In this document: positions 35,791-44,048 of the stretch, piece by piece
How the letters are laid out: every line of letters begins with the position of its first letter
Numbering within the stretch: position 1 is the stretch's first letter
The notes under the pieces: model-generated
Database searches by the model: none
What the model was told of the DNA's origin: nothing
What the model saw: the letters and a program-made list of their open reading frames with translations, nothing else
Position numbers and translations under genes: made by a program
From: Lonepinella koalarum
GTDB taxonomy: Bacteria; Pseudomonadota; Gammaproteobacteria; Enterobacterales; Pasteurellaceae
Reading direction: 5' to 3'
Assembly: GCF_042926695.1 (NCBI RefSeq)
Contig: NZ_CP170642.1
Location: 1,798,001 to 1,862,000 of the forward strand
Length of the DNA stretch: 64,000 nt

Positions 35791-36559
35791 TATGCAATAG
35801 TGTTTTATCGCATTTAGGCTATGATTGCCAACCGTTATCAAGCGGATTGGTAAGAATTAATACGCCATTTTTTCCAAGATGATGGTGATGTTATTGGCGT
35901 GTATATTGAACAATTAGGTGATGATAAATTTTTAATTACTGATGATGCAAAAACCTTGATGAACTTAGAAAGTCGTGGCGTATCGCTTTCTCAAAAACGG
36001 TTTAACCACATTAAACAAAATTTATCATACAGGGGAATTGAACTCAATCAACGGGCGGAAATCAACAGCATAAGCAATTCAGCGACACTTGCTCAACAGT
36101 TACAAAAAGTAATCCAAAGCTCAATTATCACAGGTGGAATGGCTTCAGATTGGTTTAGTCTGCCTGAAGATAAATTTGAAAAAGAAGTGAAAGGTTTATT
36201 TCGCCAAAATAAAGGTAAATTCAGCCAACAACTTACTTTTGATAATAAATTCACAGGGTTAAGCGGTCATCTTGTTAATATTCCTATTTTGTTACAGGGG
36301 GCAAATAAACCTAATAAACAAATTTTTACAGTCAGTGTAAAAGCTCAAGGAAACTGGAATAGTGCCTATAGCGTATTAGGTAAAATGACGGATTTAACCG
36401 ACCCAACAAACAACGCTCAAAATACGCAACAATTTGTCATTATTGACGACCACAATGTAGGCGACCAATTTAACAATCTTGTCTTACTTTTTTAACGCAC
36501 AAGCTCAAGTTTTACCATATCAAAAACAGAATATTTGGTTAAACAAGCTCGCAGCATAA
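35787..36559 (+). pseudogene. DUF1828-like accessory gene B, frame broken
   Basis: Joined product about 256 residues: MICNSVLSHLGYDCQPL, GVYIEQLGDDKFLITDDAKTLMNL (DUF1828-type opening), then SSIITGGMASDWFSLPED and a C-terminal region with NIPILLQGANKPNKQIFTVSVKAQ (DUF1829-like). One extra T near 35868-35873 and one near 36488-36493. The fold is unassigned in function. Paired by overlap with gene A. Confidence 0.6.
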
Positions 36560-36586
36560 TCCAAACCGTCTCAACTCAAGGGGCGG

Positions 36587-36773
36587 TTAAACCCCATATT
36601 TCCCCGCCAAATACCGCACCCCGTCACTCACCAGCTCCGTTTGTGATTTGCCCGTTTTACTGCTTAATTGCTCCAGTAATTCAATCACCGATGAATGCAG
36701 TTTAAAGGATTTCAACTTCACCCCACGCTTTAAATCGCTTCTCTCTTGAATTTCTTTTTTTCGTCATCGCCAT
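36587..36773 (-). pseudogene. Ribbon-helix-helix protein, module 2, frame broken
   Basis: MAMTKKEIQERSDLKRGVKLKSFKL, then helices VIELLEQLSSKTG and SQTELVSDGVRYL: a CopG-type fold, paralogous in its N-terminus to the module 3 protein (both have EI-x2-RS-x2-KRG). One extra base in the run near 36756-36762. Start context AAGGGTTTTATTATGGC. Confidence 0.65.
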
Positions 36774-36815
36774 AATAAAACCCTTGCTTTTTTTCACCGC
36801 AGTTTATTAATATTT

Positions 36816-36851
36816 AGGAACTGCCTAGCGATAATTGCAGTTACCGCTAGG
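36816..36851 (-). promoter_or_regulatory. Hairpin and anti-SD segment after peptide 2
   Basis: CCTAGCG/CGCTAGG stem (36824-36830 and 36845-36851). Next to it CAGTTCCT (minus strand, 36823-36816) is complementary to AGGAACTG, the Shine-Dalgarno region of peptide 2 at 36936-36929, so downstream RNA can mask the peptide start. Confidence 0.5.
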
Positions 36852-36864
36852 ACTTGAAAGTTAT

Positions 36865-36924
36865 CTAGTAAACTGGCACAGCCAACATTAACAAGATAAC
36901 TAGGATTAAGATTTTAACGCACAT
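36865..36924 (-). CDS. Ibs-like hydrophobic peptide, module 2
   Basis: 19 residues: MCVKILILVILLMLAVPVY. AAAAGGAACTGG upstream. One short membrane helix ending Pro-Val-Tyr. The nucleotide end TGCCAGTTTACTAG matches module 3 and nearly matches module 1. Followed by a hairpin and an RHH gene, as in the other two modules. Confidence 0.55.
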   Translation of the reverse strand: MCVKILILVILLMLAVPVY

Positions 36925-36929
36925 AATCC

Positions 36930-37028
36930 AGTTCCTTTTGTAAGCCCCACTCTGAACAGCGTGGGGTTTGCTGTTTCTAGCTCCTTGCTAGATGTGATTA
37001 TTATAGTATGTACTACACCATAAAGCAA
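36930..37028 (-). promoter_or_regulatory. Promoter and structured leader of module 2
   Basis: TTGCTT (37028-37023), 17 bases, TATAAT (37005-37000). The palindrome TAGTATGTACTA (37004-37015) overlaps the -10 and spacer. The leader then carries AGCAAGGAGCT and CCCCAC...GTGGGG, the same elements in the same order as in module 1. Confidence 0.6.
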
Positions 37029-37051
37029 GCAATTTATACAAATTTTCCAAT

Positions 37052-37077
37052 AAAAAAGCCCTGAATTAACAGGGCTT
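37052..37077 (-). terminator. Terminator of the NadS-type TA operon
   Basis: AAGCCCTG/CAGGGCTT stem followed by T's on the minus strand, just past the antitoxin stop. Confidence 0.8.
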
Positions 37078-37112
37078 GAATAATATTCACAGGGTTATTT
37101 TATTCTAATTTT

Positions 37113-37470
37113 CTATCCTAATTCCACTACTAAATCAGGGTGTTTATTAAGTAGTTTCAATAATGCTACTGCTGCTCCACTTGGATTACGCTGTCCTTGC
37201 TCCCACGATTTTAACGTATGTACAGAAATCCCCAACCGCTCAGCAAATTTACGCTGTGAAAGTCCTGTACGATTACGAGTTTCTGTCACGGGGGAAGTTT
37301 CAACATAAGTAATTCGCCCGTGCTTGCCTTGTTTTGCATCCATTAAGGCTTCGGTTAAACTTTCACGAATAACCACCGCATCCGGATCGTCCGCAATCAC
37401 CGCATTAACCATCGCTTCAATATCCCAATTTTTCGTTTTGGCTTGAATTTTTTTCTTGAATATCACTCAT
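37113..37470 (-). pseudogene. NadS-family antitoxin, frame broken near start
   Basis: Helix-turn-helix TGLSQRKFAERLGISVHTLKSWEQGQRNPSGAAVALLKLL at the C-terminus, typical of NadS antitoxins of HigB2/RelE pairs. The natural start MSDIQEKIQAKTKNWD at 37470 overlaps the toxin stop, but an extra base in the run near 37449-37455 hides it; the remaining frame gives 117 residues from 37466. Confidence 0.75.
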
Positions 37471-37776
37471 ATTACACCGCCTTTAATTTTTTTTATCTCT
37501 GATTGAGAAACATTTTCCTGCTGATTTTTGGCATACAAGTCCAATAACAACACTACACCGTCATCGAGCAAGTTAAAATAAATAATCCGCAACCCACCAC
37601 GCTTACCCCGTCCAGAGCCTTGCCAGCGAACCTTACGCAAACCGTGAGAATTAGGGATAACATCGCCGACTAGCGGATCGCTCGCAAGATAGCTAAAAAA
37701 TGCCGACCGTTCCTGTTCGTCCCAAATATTATCCGCTTTTTTTCTTAAAGCGTTCCTGCTCAATAATCGTGTACAT
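37467..37776 (-). pseudogene. RelE/HigB2-type toxin, frame broken near start
   Basis: MYTIIEQERFKKKADNIWDEQERSAFFSYLASDPLVGDVIPNSHGLRKVRWQ, then GRGKRGGLRIIYF and LLLDLYAKNQQENVS: a ribosome-dependent mRNase fold. One extra base in the run at 37738-37744 separates the first ten residues. Upstream of its antitoxin. Confidence 0.75.
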
Positions 37777-38007
37777 TATTTTCTCAATGATTAATAAGAA
37801 TAAATGTATTATATGGATACAATGTATTATATTCAAGCATTTTTTTATGGGTTATCCCCCCAAAATCCCCACCGCACTTTTCCAAAATTATCTCCTTTCA
37901 GTCACATCCTTGCTCAAAAAACAAGCAATCAAACAAATTCCCTAAAAATTTATTTCTTTTAAAATCAATAAAATAAAAAATACAATATGTAATTTTATAA
38001 AATAAAT

Positions 38008-38049
38008 AATACTTTTAGTATTTACAATCTTGATTACATTTTGTATTAT
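38008..38049 (+). promoter_or_regulatory. Second early promoter with CI-like operator
   Basis: TTTACA (38021-38026), 17 bases, TATTAT (38044-38049). AATACTTTTAGTATT (38008-38022) overlaps the -35 and closely matches the perfect operator at 34501. The rest of 37777-38155 is A/T-rich with no credible gene. Confidence 0.55.
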
Positions 38050-38070
38050 ACCACATCAAAACAAAACACC

Positions 38071-38129
38071 CTAACAATCAGAGCAGGCGGACGAAAGGAA
38101 GTCGAGAGATAAGCAGAGATGATTGTTAG
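38071..38129 (+). promoter_or_regulatory. Leader stem-loop downstream of the second early promoter
   Basis: A perfect 10-bp inverted repeat, CTAACAATCA (38071-38080) and TGATTGTTAG (38120-38129), encloses a purine-rich 39-base loop. It starts about 15 bases after the predicted transcription start, so it would be at the 5' end of the RNA. Confidence 0.5.
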
Positions 38130-38155
38130 CACCAACAGATGAAAAGGGAAAAAAA

Positions 38156-38333
38156 ATGGAAATTAACAACGCCCAAGAATTAAAAGCCCTCATGATTACC
38201 GAAGTGCTTGAATATTACGCAGAAAAAAACAGGGAAAGCCCTTGAATTTTTAGCAGACCTGCTTGAAACAAGTAGCGAATTTAGAGATTTAATCATGGGT
38301 GAAGTGGAATTTATTGCATTAAAACTTTTATAA
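38156..38333 (+). pseudogene. Small phage protein, frame broken
   Basis: Joined product about 58 residues: MEINNAQELKALMITEVLEYYAEKTGKALEFLADLLETSSEFRDLIMGEVEFIALKLL (given here in outline only by its ends MEINNAQ and FIALKLL). Acidic and helical. One extra A in the run near 38220-38227. First gene behind the second early promoter. Confidence 0.45.
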
Positions 38334-38738
38334 GGCGTATCTAAACGCCTTCCCCCGAAAGGGATTGCTCTTTAACAATTTAATTCAGAACTTGCTATCA
38401 ATGCCGAATGATTGCCCTTACTGGCAACAGGAGATAAGGTTAGTAAAAGCTCTCTCTGAGTGTAAGGTAACAGAGAGAAACGTGGAAGCCCATAAAGACC
38501 CACCGCCTTAACAGACCATGTGAAAGCCATGCCCGATTCATTTATTGGGGTTGTCCGATAGTAAGTTCAGGCGAAATCTGGGCGTGTACAGTAAGACACA
38601 AGAAAGTAACCGAAGAAAAATACAGGCTCTGGGGATTAGCCAAAAAATCCCCATTCAAAACCGCATTTATTGCTTTTTTATCAACCAACTTAATGCAGAT
38701 AAAGTGCGGTGTCAGTAAGTGCGGTTTTGAATAACATC
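38334..38738 (+). other. Non-coding transcribed-looking stretch with hairpins
   Basis: No credible gene on either strand in about 400 bases. Features seen: a GC-rich start, a hairpin with CTCTCTCTGAG-type repeats near 38450-38480, GGGGATT...AATCCCC near 38633-38655, and two uptake signals (38701-38726). It could be a long leader or a decayed gene. Confidence 0.4.
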
Positions 38739-39309
38739 TCAATGGTCGGAAAGAGATAAAATACCACCATCCGTCACTACTAATGACATACCCCCACGCA
38801 AGTGGGGATTTTTTTTCAAGAATCGTTTCTGATTTTTTTCCAACAGAAACGCATAGAATTTAGGCGTGACGATATAAGACTGGAACACAGGATTGAACAT
38901 TTTTAATTGAACAAGCCCTTTAGATAACAGGCTCGAACGGATTTTAACATTCGGAATCTCCGCAGGAGCAGAGCCGTAACTCACTAAATCCATTAACACT
39001 TTCCGTTCATCATCCGTTAAGGCTTGATAAATCCCTTCATACTGTTTGAAAGCACGCCAACGGTTAAAGCGTGGATAAATATAATCATCAATTTGTTTTC
39101 CAGCAAGAAAAAAGCGAAGTGGATACAACAAACACGCACAAACCATACACAAAAAAAAGGCTCTTCTCTCGGAGCAATCCATTGTAAAAAATGTAGTGTA
39201 CGGCACAAGAATATAAATCAACAAAACAATCGCAAGATAAAAAAAACATAGCAATAAATGACACCTTTTTAGAGATAAGTTCTACGACTTTAAAGATAAA
39301 GTCCCACAT
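38739..39309 (-). pseudogene. SieB-like superinfection exclusion protein, frame broken
   Basis: Joined product about 189 residues. MWDFIFKVVELISKK, two membrane helices (around 17-40 and 48-66: LAIVLLIYILV, AFFLCMVCACLLYPLRFFLAGK), then a cytosolic domain with LTDDERKVLMDLVSYG, as in SieB of lambda and P22. One extra T in the run at 39244-39251. SieB aborts infection by some other phages. It lies divergent from the antirepressor region. Confidence 0.65.
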
Positions 39310-39397
39310 ATTGAAACTCCTTTGTTGAGTGAATGAATTTTGACACTTCTATTCTACTCTAACACCGAAAAGGCGCAAAGGAGTTTCAATATGGGGG
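39303..39397. promoter_or_regulatory. Long inverted repeat over the sieB start
   Basis: The arms 39303-39324 (including the sieB Shine-Dalgarno sequence and start codon) and 39376-39397 are inverted copies, 21 of 22 bases. A promoter-like TTGCGC-N17-TAGAAT reading toward sieB starts inside the loop, so its own transcript lacks the outer arm, while any read-through transcript would fold and hide the start. Confidence 0.6.
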
Positions 39398-39398
39398 C

Positions 39399-39427
39399 TT
39401 GACATCCCCCCCACTCCGCCCTATAAT
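39399..39427 (+). promoter_or_regulatory. Consensus sigma-70 promoter of antirepressor/C4 RNA unit
   Basis: TTGACA (39399-39404), 17 bases, TATAAT (39422-39427): a perfect consensus, the strongest promoter visible in the prophage. Expected start near 39434. Confidence 0.85.
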
Positions 39428-39453
39428 ACCCCCCACTTTCAATAGAAAGTCAG

Positions 39454-39478
39454 GATTGGCGTCCTGAAATTGTCAAGG
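39454..39478 (+). promoter_or_regulatory. Upstream decoy target of the C4-like RNA (a1/b1)
   Basis: GATTGGCGT (39454-39462) and GTCAAGG (39472-39478) are exact complements of ACGCCAATC (39617-39625) and CCTTGAC (39604-39610) in the C4-like RNA. They repeat the sequence at the antirepressor start. Confidence 0.65.
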
Positions 39479-39491
39479 CGGAGAAACACAG

Positions 39492-39513
39492 CACGCCTAA
39501 AGCGTGTTTTTTT
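39492..39513 (+). terminator. Intrinsic terminator inside the antirepressor leader
   Basis: CACGC/GCGTG stem (39492-39496, 39502-39506) followed by seven T. It would stop most transcripts from 39434 after about 80 nt, before the C4-like region. Confidence 0.7.
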
Positions 39514-39538
39514 ATATCCGCAAAACAGCAAATCTACC

Positions 39539-39560
39539 TTTTCCATAAATTTATGGAAAA
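39539..39560. promoter_or_regulatory. Perfect 22-bp palindrome
   Basis: Symmetric around TTCCATAAATTTATGGAA with two further matched bases on each side. It lies between the terminator and the C4-like RNA; it could be an operator or a second hairpin. Confidence 0.5.
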
Positions 39561-39566
39561 GTCCAA

Positions 39567-39640
39567 TGATGAGCTGAATGGGAGATCGAAAGATCGCCGT
39601 GATCCTTGACTACGGTACGCCAATCTCGTTCAGTTCATCA
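39567..39640 (+). ncRNA. C4-type antisense RNA
   Basis: About 74 nt closed by GATGAGCTGAA (39568-39578) against TTCAGTTCATC (39629-39639), with an inner GATCGAAAGATC hairpin and the single-stranded segments CCTTGAC and ACGCCAATC. These are complementary to the region at the antirepressor start: ATTGGCGT (39648-39655) and GTCAAGG (39682-39688, holding the AAGGA ribosome site). P1/P7 C4 RNA has the same plan: one antisense RNA flanked by two target pairs, the second over the ant start. It would block antirepressor translation in the lysogen. Confidence 0.75.
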
Positions 39641-39698
39641 CCTATAAATTGGCGTTTATTCGTGATGAAGTTTAAAAACAAGTCAAGGAATAAACAAA

Positions 39699-40607
39699 AT
39701 GACAAATGCAAATTTAATCCCTGTCTTCAACGGACAAATTGAAAATCAACCTATTCAACTTTGCAACGCACGAGAACTTCACACTTTCGTTGAAAGCAAA
39801 CAAGATTATTCAGACTGGATAAAAAAACCGCATCACCGAATACGGCTTTATCGAAAACGAAGACTACATCATCACAACCGTTCGCACCAACGGACGACCA
39901 CGCAAAGAGTATCACATCACCCTTGAAATGGAGCAAAGAACTTGGAATGGTCGAACGCAACGCCAAAGGCAGACAAATCCGCCAATATTTCATCGCGTGC
40001 GAAAAACAAGCCAAAGGCGAACAAACCGCGGTGAAAATCGCCCCACTTTCCAAACAGCACCAACAAAACATCAAAGAGTTAGTGATGGGCAGAGCCAAAA
40101 GCCTACCGAAAGACCAACAAGCGAGAGCCACCATCACCCAATGGTCAGCACTCAAAACCCATTTCGGCAAAAGCTACAAAGACATCAACGATGACCAATA
40201 TCTCGAAGCCGTGAGCCTACTCGCACGCCTACCGCTAGACGGCGAAATATGGCTAGACGGCGAACAAGTGTTGTTAGATAAACCCCAACCCCAAGCCCCC
40301 ACAAACAGGCATTGTTCTCACCCCTGACGAACTCGCCCTACTGTTACGCTTATGGTCATCCAGCACCAACCTACACGAAAGCGGACACCACCTACTCCGC
40401 CGACTCAACGGCTTACTGGTCGGGCGTGAAGTGGACAGCCTACAATTCAACGTAAGGCTCCACACCGAACTACTTAAGGCAATCCATCCGTTAATCGAAC
40501 GGCTAATGCCCCAGGTACAACAACCCCCAAAAAACGTTGTTACTAGGACACGCAAAACACTAGGAATTACCACCGCACTTTACGCTTTGATTTTCAAAGT
40601 GCGGTGA
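39699..40607 (+). pseudogene. ant: AntA/AntB-type antirepressor, frame broken
   Basis: Joined product about 302 residues. The AntA/AntB domain covers 1-100 (CNARELHTFVESKQDYSDWIKNRI, ENEDYIITT, KEYHITLEMAKELGMVERNAKGRQIRQYFI). The C-terminal half resembles ORF6C (SALKTHFGKSYKDINDDQYLEAVSLLARL) and helical sequence follows. Three extra bases (39825-39831, near 39932, near 40305) break it; the length agrees. Antirepressors bind CI-like repressors to induce lytic growth. Confidence 0.8.
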
Positions 40608-40610
40608 GTT

Positions 40611-41022
40611 TTACTCGTTTTTCGTTTTGAATTTATCGGTAATGTGATTAAACGCAACTGGCAACAAAGACATACCCACTAAATTAAACAACAATTTCAT
40701 AAAGAAATATTGTTCATAAGCCGTATCAATATCGGCTGAAAAATTTAGCCCAATATGTTTCATCTCATCAAAACTGAGAGAGCCAGCGGTAATTTGACTA
40801 ATAATGGTAAAAATCAAATAGGCTTCAAACCCGACCACATTATTCAAATTAAATTTACTATCCACAAACCAATAGAAACAAGCCAAACACAAAACGAGTA
40901 AAAGATAAATCCAATATTGACAACGGAAAGATAAATCGCTTTGAACCACAAAAAGGTAATACCCAAATGGCGTAACCCATTGAACAAAAGCCAAATATTT
41001 TCCAACTTTTTTCAATATTCAT
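40611..41022 (-). pseudogene. Four-helix membrane protein, frame broken at start
   Basis: 134 residues are open from 41015, with hydrophobic segments near 7-25, 33-50, 62-80 and 103-122. The natural start is probably ATG 41022 (MNIEKVGKYLAF, GGAG upstream), with one extra base in the run at 41006-41011. Convergent with the antirepressor; its stop lies four bases after it. Possibly an exclusion protein; no family recognised. Confidence 0.5.
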
Positions 41023-41045
41023 AACGCACTCCACGGAGAAAAAGA

Positions 41046-41177
41046 ATGTTACACAAGATTAAACAATATATTACACGCTTTAAGCAAGCAAACCCAACAA
41101 TAAGCGAATACTTAATCGGCATAACGCTGGCTATCACTGCTTACTATATCGCATTTTTTCTTATATTACATCATTAA
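41046..41177 (+). CDS. Small membrane protein
   Basis: 43 residues: basic N-terminus MLHKIKQYITRFKQAN, one membrane helix EYLIGITLAITAYYIAFFLI, end LHH. Intact. First of a run of small plus-strand genes ahead of recT. Confidence 0.5.
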   Translation: MLHKIKQYITRFKQANPTISEYLIGITLAITAYYIAFFLILHH

Positions 41178-41205
41178 CTAAATCGTACAAAAAAGGAAAC
41201 AGAAA

Positions 41206-41356
41206 ATGACGCAAAAATACGAGAATGTATATAACTTCACTCTGCAAGATGGTGCAAGTTTAACGCTAAATATTTACATCAATTCAGCCCCCCAAAGAAC
41301 CGATTAAATGGACTCCGACGAATAACTGGGATGACACATTCATCACCCCCAGCTAA
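41206..41356 (+). pseudogene. Small phage protein, frame broken
   Basis: Joined product about 49 residues: MTQKYENVYNFTLQDGAS at the start, EPIKWTPTNNWDDTFITPS at the end. One extra C in the run near 41287-41292. AAGGAAACAGAAA precedes the ATG. Unknown function. Confidence 0.45.
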
Positions 41357-41415
41357 AAAAAGAAGAACCTTTTAAAGTGCGTTAATGTTTTTGCTCAATT
41401 ATATAAGGAAACACT

Positions 41416-41677
41416 ATGAAACTGCTCAAAACCTACTTACAAAACATCTTCACCGGCATTGCTCTAGCACTTCTCATTATGGTTGCCATTGCACTTATCG
41501 CTAGCTGCCACCCAGCCTTTGCCACCACACCACAAGAAACCTAGTGCGGACAAAGGCGGTGTATGGCAACACGGACACTGTCTGGCACGAGATATGACAG
41601 ACGAAGAAATTGAATACGCCAAGCAATGGGTAACGTTAAAACAGAGAGAAACACAGGAGCAAACCCATGAAAGATAA
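41416..41677 (+). pseudogene. Putative lipoprotein, frame broken
   Basis: MKLLKTYLQNIFTGIALA, a hydrophobic core and the lipobox LIASC, then (after one extra base near 41543) SADKGGVWQHGHCLARDMTDEEIEYAKQW. About 86 residues. A phage lipoprotein may act in exclusion or lysis; not determined. Confidence 0.45.
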
Positions 41678-41804
41678 TTTTAGAGCGTGCCAATGGTTAC
41701 ATGACCACATGGAACCACCTGATTTTTTAGTTAATCCTGAATTGACCTTTGATGATATAGACCAAGGTGCCTGCTATGACGAAGAAAAAGCAGCAACTCA
41801 TTGA
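41667..41804 (+). CDS. Small acidic phage protein
   Basis: 45 residues, MKDNFRACQWLHDHMEPPD ... CYDEEKAATH. It overlaps the genes on both sides (11 and 29 bases), as is usual for compact phage early regions. Intact; function unknown. Confidence 0.45.
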   Translation: MKDNFRACQWLHDHMEPPDFLVNPELTFDDIDQGACYDEEKAATH

Positions 41805-41989
41805 ACATATTTTTTTGCAGTGCTGCCGTCGATACAAAGAAACTCGATGCGGTCTATTTCGCCATTATCCGCTTTGCTGAATGCCCGACAGGGACGTTAG
41901 GTAAATTACTTGCCGACATTGAAAAGGTCGCCCCAGATATTCGCCGAGAAATCCAAGTTGTCATGCAAGCAATCAATCAAACACATTAA
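41776..41989 (+). pseudogene. Small phage protein, frame broken
   Basis: Joined product about 70 residues: MTKKKQQLIEHIF then CSAAVDTKKLDAVYFAIIRF. One extra T in the run at 41809-41815. Ends ten bases before recT. Confidence 0.5.
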
Positions 41990-41999
41990 GGGAATTGTT

Positions 42000-42918
42000 A
42001 TGACCACCGAAACAACACCAACCGCACCAGCTAAAAAAACACATTTCCCCGTGAAAGAGTTTTTTGACAAGCCGGTTATTCAAGAAAAAATCAAATCACT
42101 GTTAAACAAAAATGCCGATGCTTTCACCACAAGTGTACTGCAAATTGTCAATAGTAATACCATGTTGCGAAATGCTAACCCAATGAGCATTTTTAACGCT
42201 GCATTAATGGCAGCAACCTTAAATCTACCACTACAAAATGGCTTAGGTTTTGCCTACATTGTACCTTATAAAGGTCAGGCACAATTCCAACTAGGCTACA
42301 AAGGCTTAATTCAATTAGCCCAACGAAGCGGACAGTTTAAACGATTGGTCGCCGTGCCAGTGTACGAAAAGCAACTGATTACCGAAGACCCGATAAACGG
42401 CTTTGAATTTGACTGGAAACAAAAGCCCGAAAAAAAACGAAAAGCCAATCGGTTATTACGCTTATTTCAAGCTGATTAATGATTTTACTGCTGAACTTTA
42501 TATGACCGAAAGCGACATCTATGAACACGCTGAACGCTATTCACAAACCTACCGCAGTTATATGAATGGTAATGGTAAAGGCGGTGTATGGGTCGAAAAC
42601 TTTGAAGCGATGGCTCTCAAAACGGTGATGAAATTGCTGTTATCCAAGCAAGCCCCGTTATCCGTTGAAATGCAACAAGCGGTATTAGCCGACCAATCTG
42701 TAGTAAAAGATGCCGAAAAAGGCGAATTTGATTACCCAGATAACCAAATTGAAGATGCTGAATTTATCCTAAACGTCAATGAAGAAGACTTTGCAAAATG
42801 CAAACAAAGTATTCAAGCCGGCGAAACCACCTTACAGGACCTATGCGACAACGGCTTTGAATTTAGCCAACAACAATATGCCGAATTGGAGAAACTCGAA
42901 AATGAACTATCAGCTTAA
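42000..42918 (+). pseudogene. recT: RecT-family single-strand annealing protein, frame broken
   Basis: Joined product 305 residues. Core NANPMSIFNAALMAATLNLPLQNGLGFAYIVPYKGQAQFQLGYKGLIQLAQRSG and KPIGYYAYFKLINDFTAELYMTESDIYEHAERYS are diagnostic of RecT. One extra A in the run at 42428-42435 splits it. It anneals complementary single strands made by the exonuclease encoded next. Confidence 0.9.
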
Positions 42919-43567
42919 AGTGCGGTGTTCCAGTATCGCTGATATTATCGGTACACCAAAAACCAAGGCACAGCAAAATGAACTAACCCAAACCGCCAAA
43001 AGTGCGGTGCGAAAAATGGCAAAATATGACCTTTTCGGCTATCAAGACTTTGACGGCAATAAATACACTGAAAAAAGGCATACAGCTTGAAGATAAAGCC
43101 ATTAAGTTAAGTGGCTTAACCCGTGGTCTTGCCTTAAAGAAAAAACACCGAACGCAAAGAAAACGATTTTATTACCGGTGAATGTGACATATACGTCCCC
43201 AGTCGGAAACTCATAATTGATACAAAATGTTCGTGGGATATAGGCTCACACCCATTTTTTTCCTGACGAAGCCCAAGAGAAAGCTGAAAAAGCAGGCTAC
43301 GACTGGCAAATGCAAGGTTATATGTGGTTATGGGAAGCTGAAGAAGCTCAAGTTGACTTCATTTTGTTGCCGACTCCACCTGATTTACTCACCAGCTACG
43401 ACGACCCCGAACGCTATATCGGCTTAGTGGAACAAATCCCACAACGCCAGCGGATTACCACAGTCACAGTTAAACGGGATGATGAGAAGATTGAGCGGAT
43501 AAAGGAGCGTGTGGCAGTATCTCAAAATTATTATCAGCAAATTATTGAAACTTTAGGGAGAAATTAA
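42902..43567 (+). pseudogene. YqaJ-like viral exonuclease, frame broken
   Basis: Joined product about 220 residues. Catalytic motifs: GECDIYVPSRKLIIDTKCSW (D...DxK) and GYDWQMQGYMWLW (QxxxY). Partner of RecT: it resects double-strand ends 5' to 3'. Three extra bases (runs near 43071-43076, 43139-43145, 43254-43260) cancel in total length but break the reading. Overlaps recT by 17 bases. Confidence 0.85.
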
Positions 43568-44039
43568 ATGGCAGGAATAAATCGTGTTACTATCGTAGGA
43601 CGCTTAGGTAACGACCCCGAAGTCCGCACAATGCCAAACGGTGACGCAGTCGCCAATATCAGTGTAGCAACATCGGAAAGCTGGACGGATAAACAAACAG
43701 GCGAACGCAAAGAAGCGAACGAATGGCACCGTATTGTATTTTATCGCCGTCAAGCGGAAATCGTGGGGCAATACCTACAAAAAAGGCTCACAGGTCTACA
43801 TTGAAGGCAAACTCAAAACCCGAAAATGGCAAGACAAAAACGGCACCGACCATTACACCACGGAAATTCAAGCTGATGTAATGCAAATGCTTGACAAAAA
43901 AGAACAAGAAACCACTACATCATCACCGCCAGCAGCTCGAAGCAGAAACGCTTATGCGGAGCAGAAACAAGGCTATACCAAACCAACGACTTCTGCCCCG
44001 TCGCAAGAGCAGGACTTTGATGATGATATTCCGTTTTAG
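43568..44039 (+). pseudogene. ssb: Single-stranded DNA-binding protein, frame broken
   Basis: MAGINRVTIVGRLGNDPEVRTMPNGDAVANISVATSESWTDK, WHRIVFYRRQAEIVGQYLQKGSQVYIEGKLKTRKWQD is the OB fold; the tail ends in the conserved DFDDDIPF. One extra A in the run at 43779-43784. Completes a recT-exo-ssb recombination set. Confidence 0.9.
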
Positions 44040-44048
44040 GGGGGAATA

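Noticed and set aside
37700..37945. 81-codon plus-strand frame near 37.8 kb
   Set aside because: It overlaps the toxin gene start antisense, has no ribosome site and no meaningful sequence pattern.
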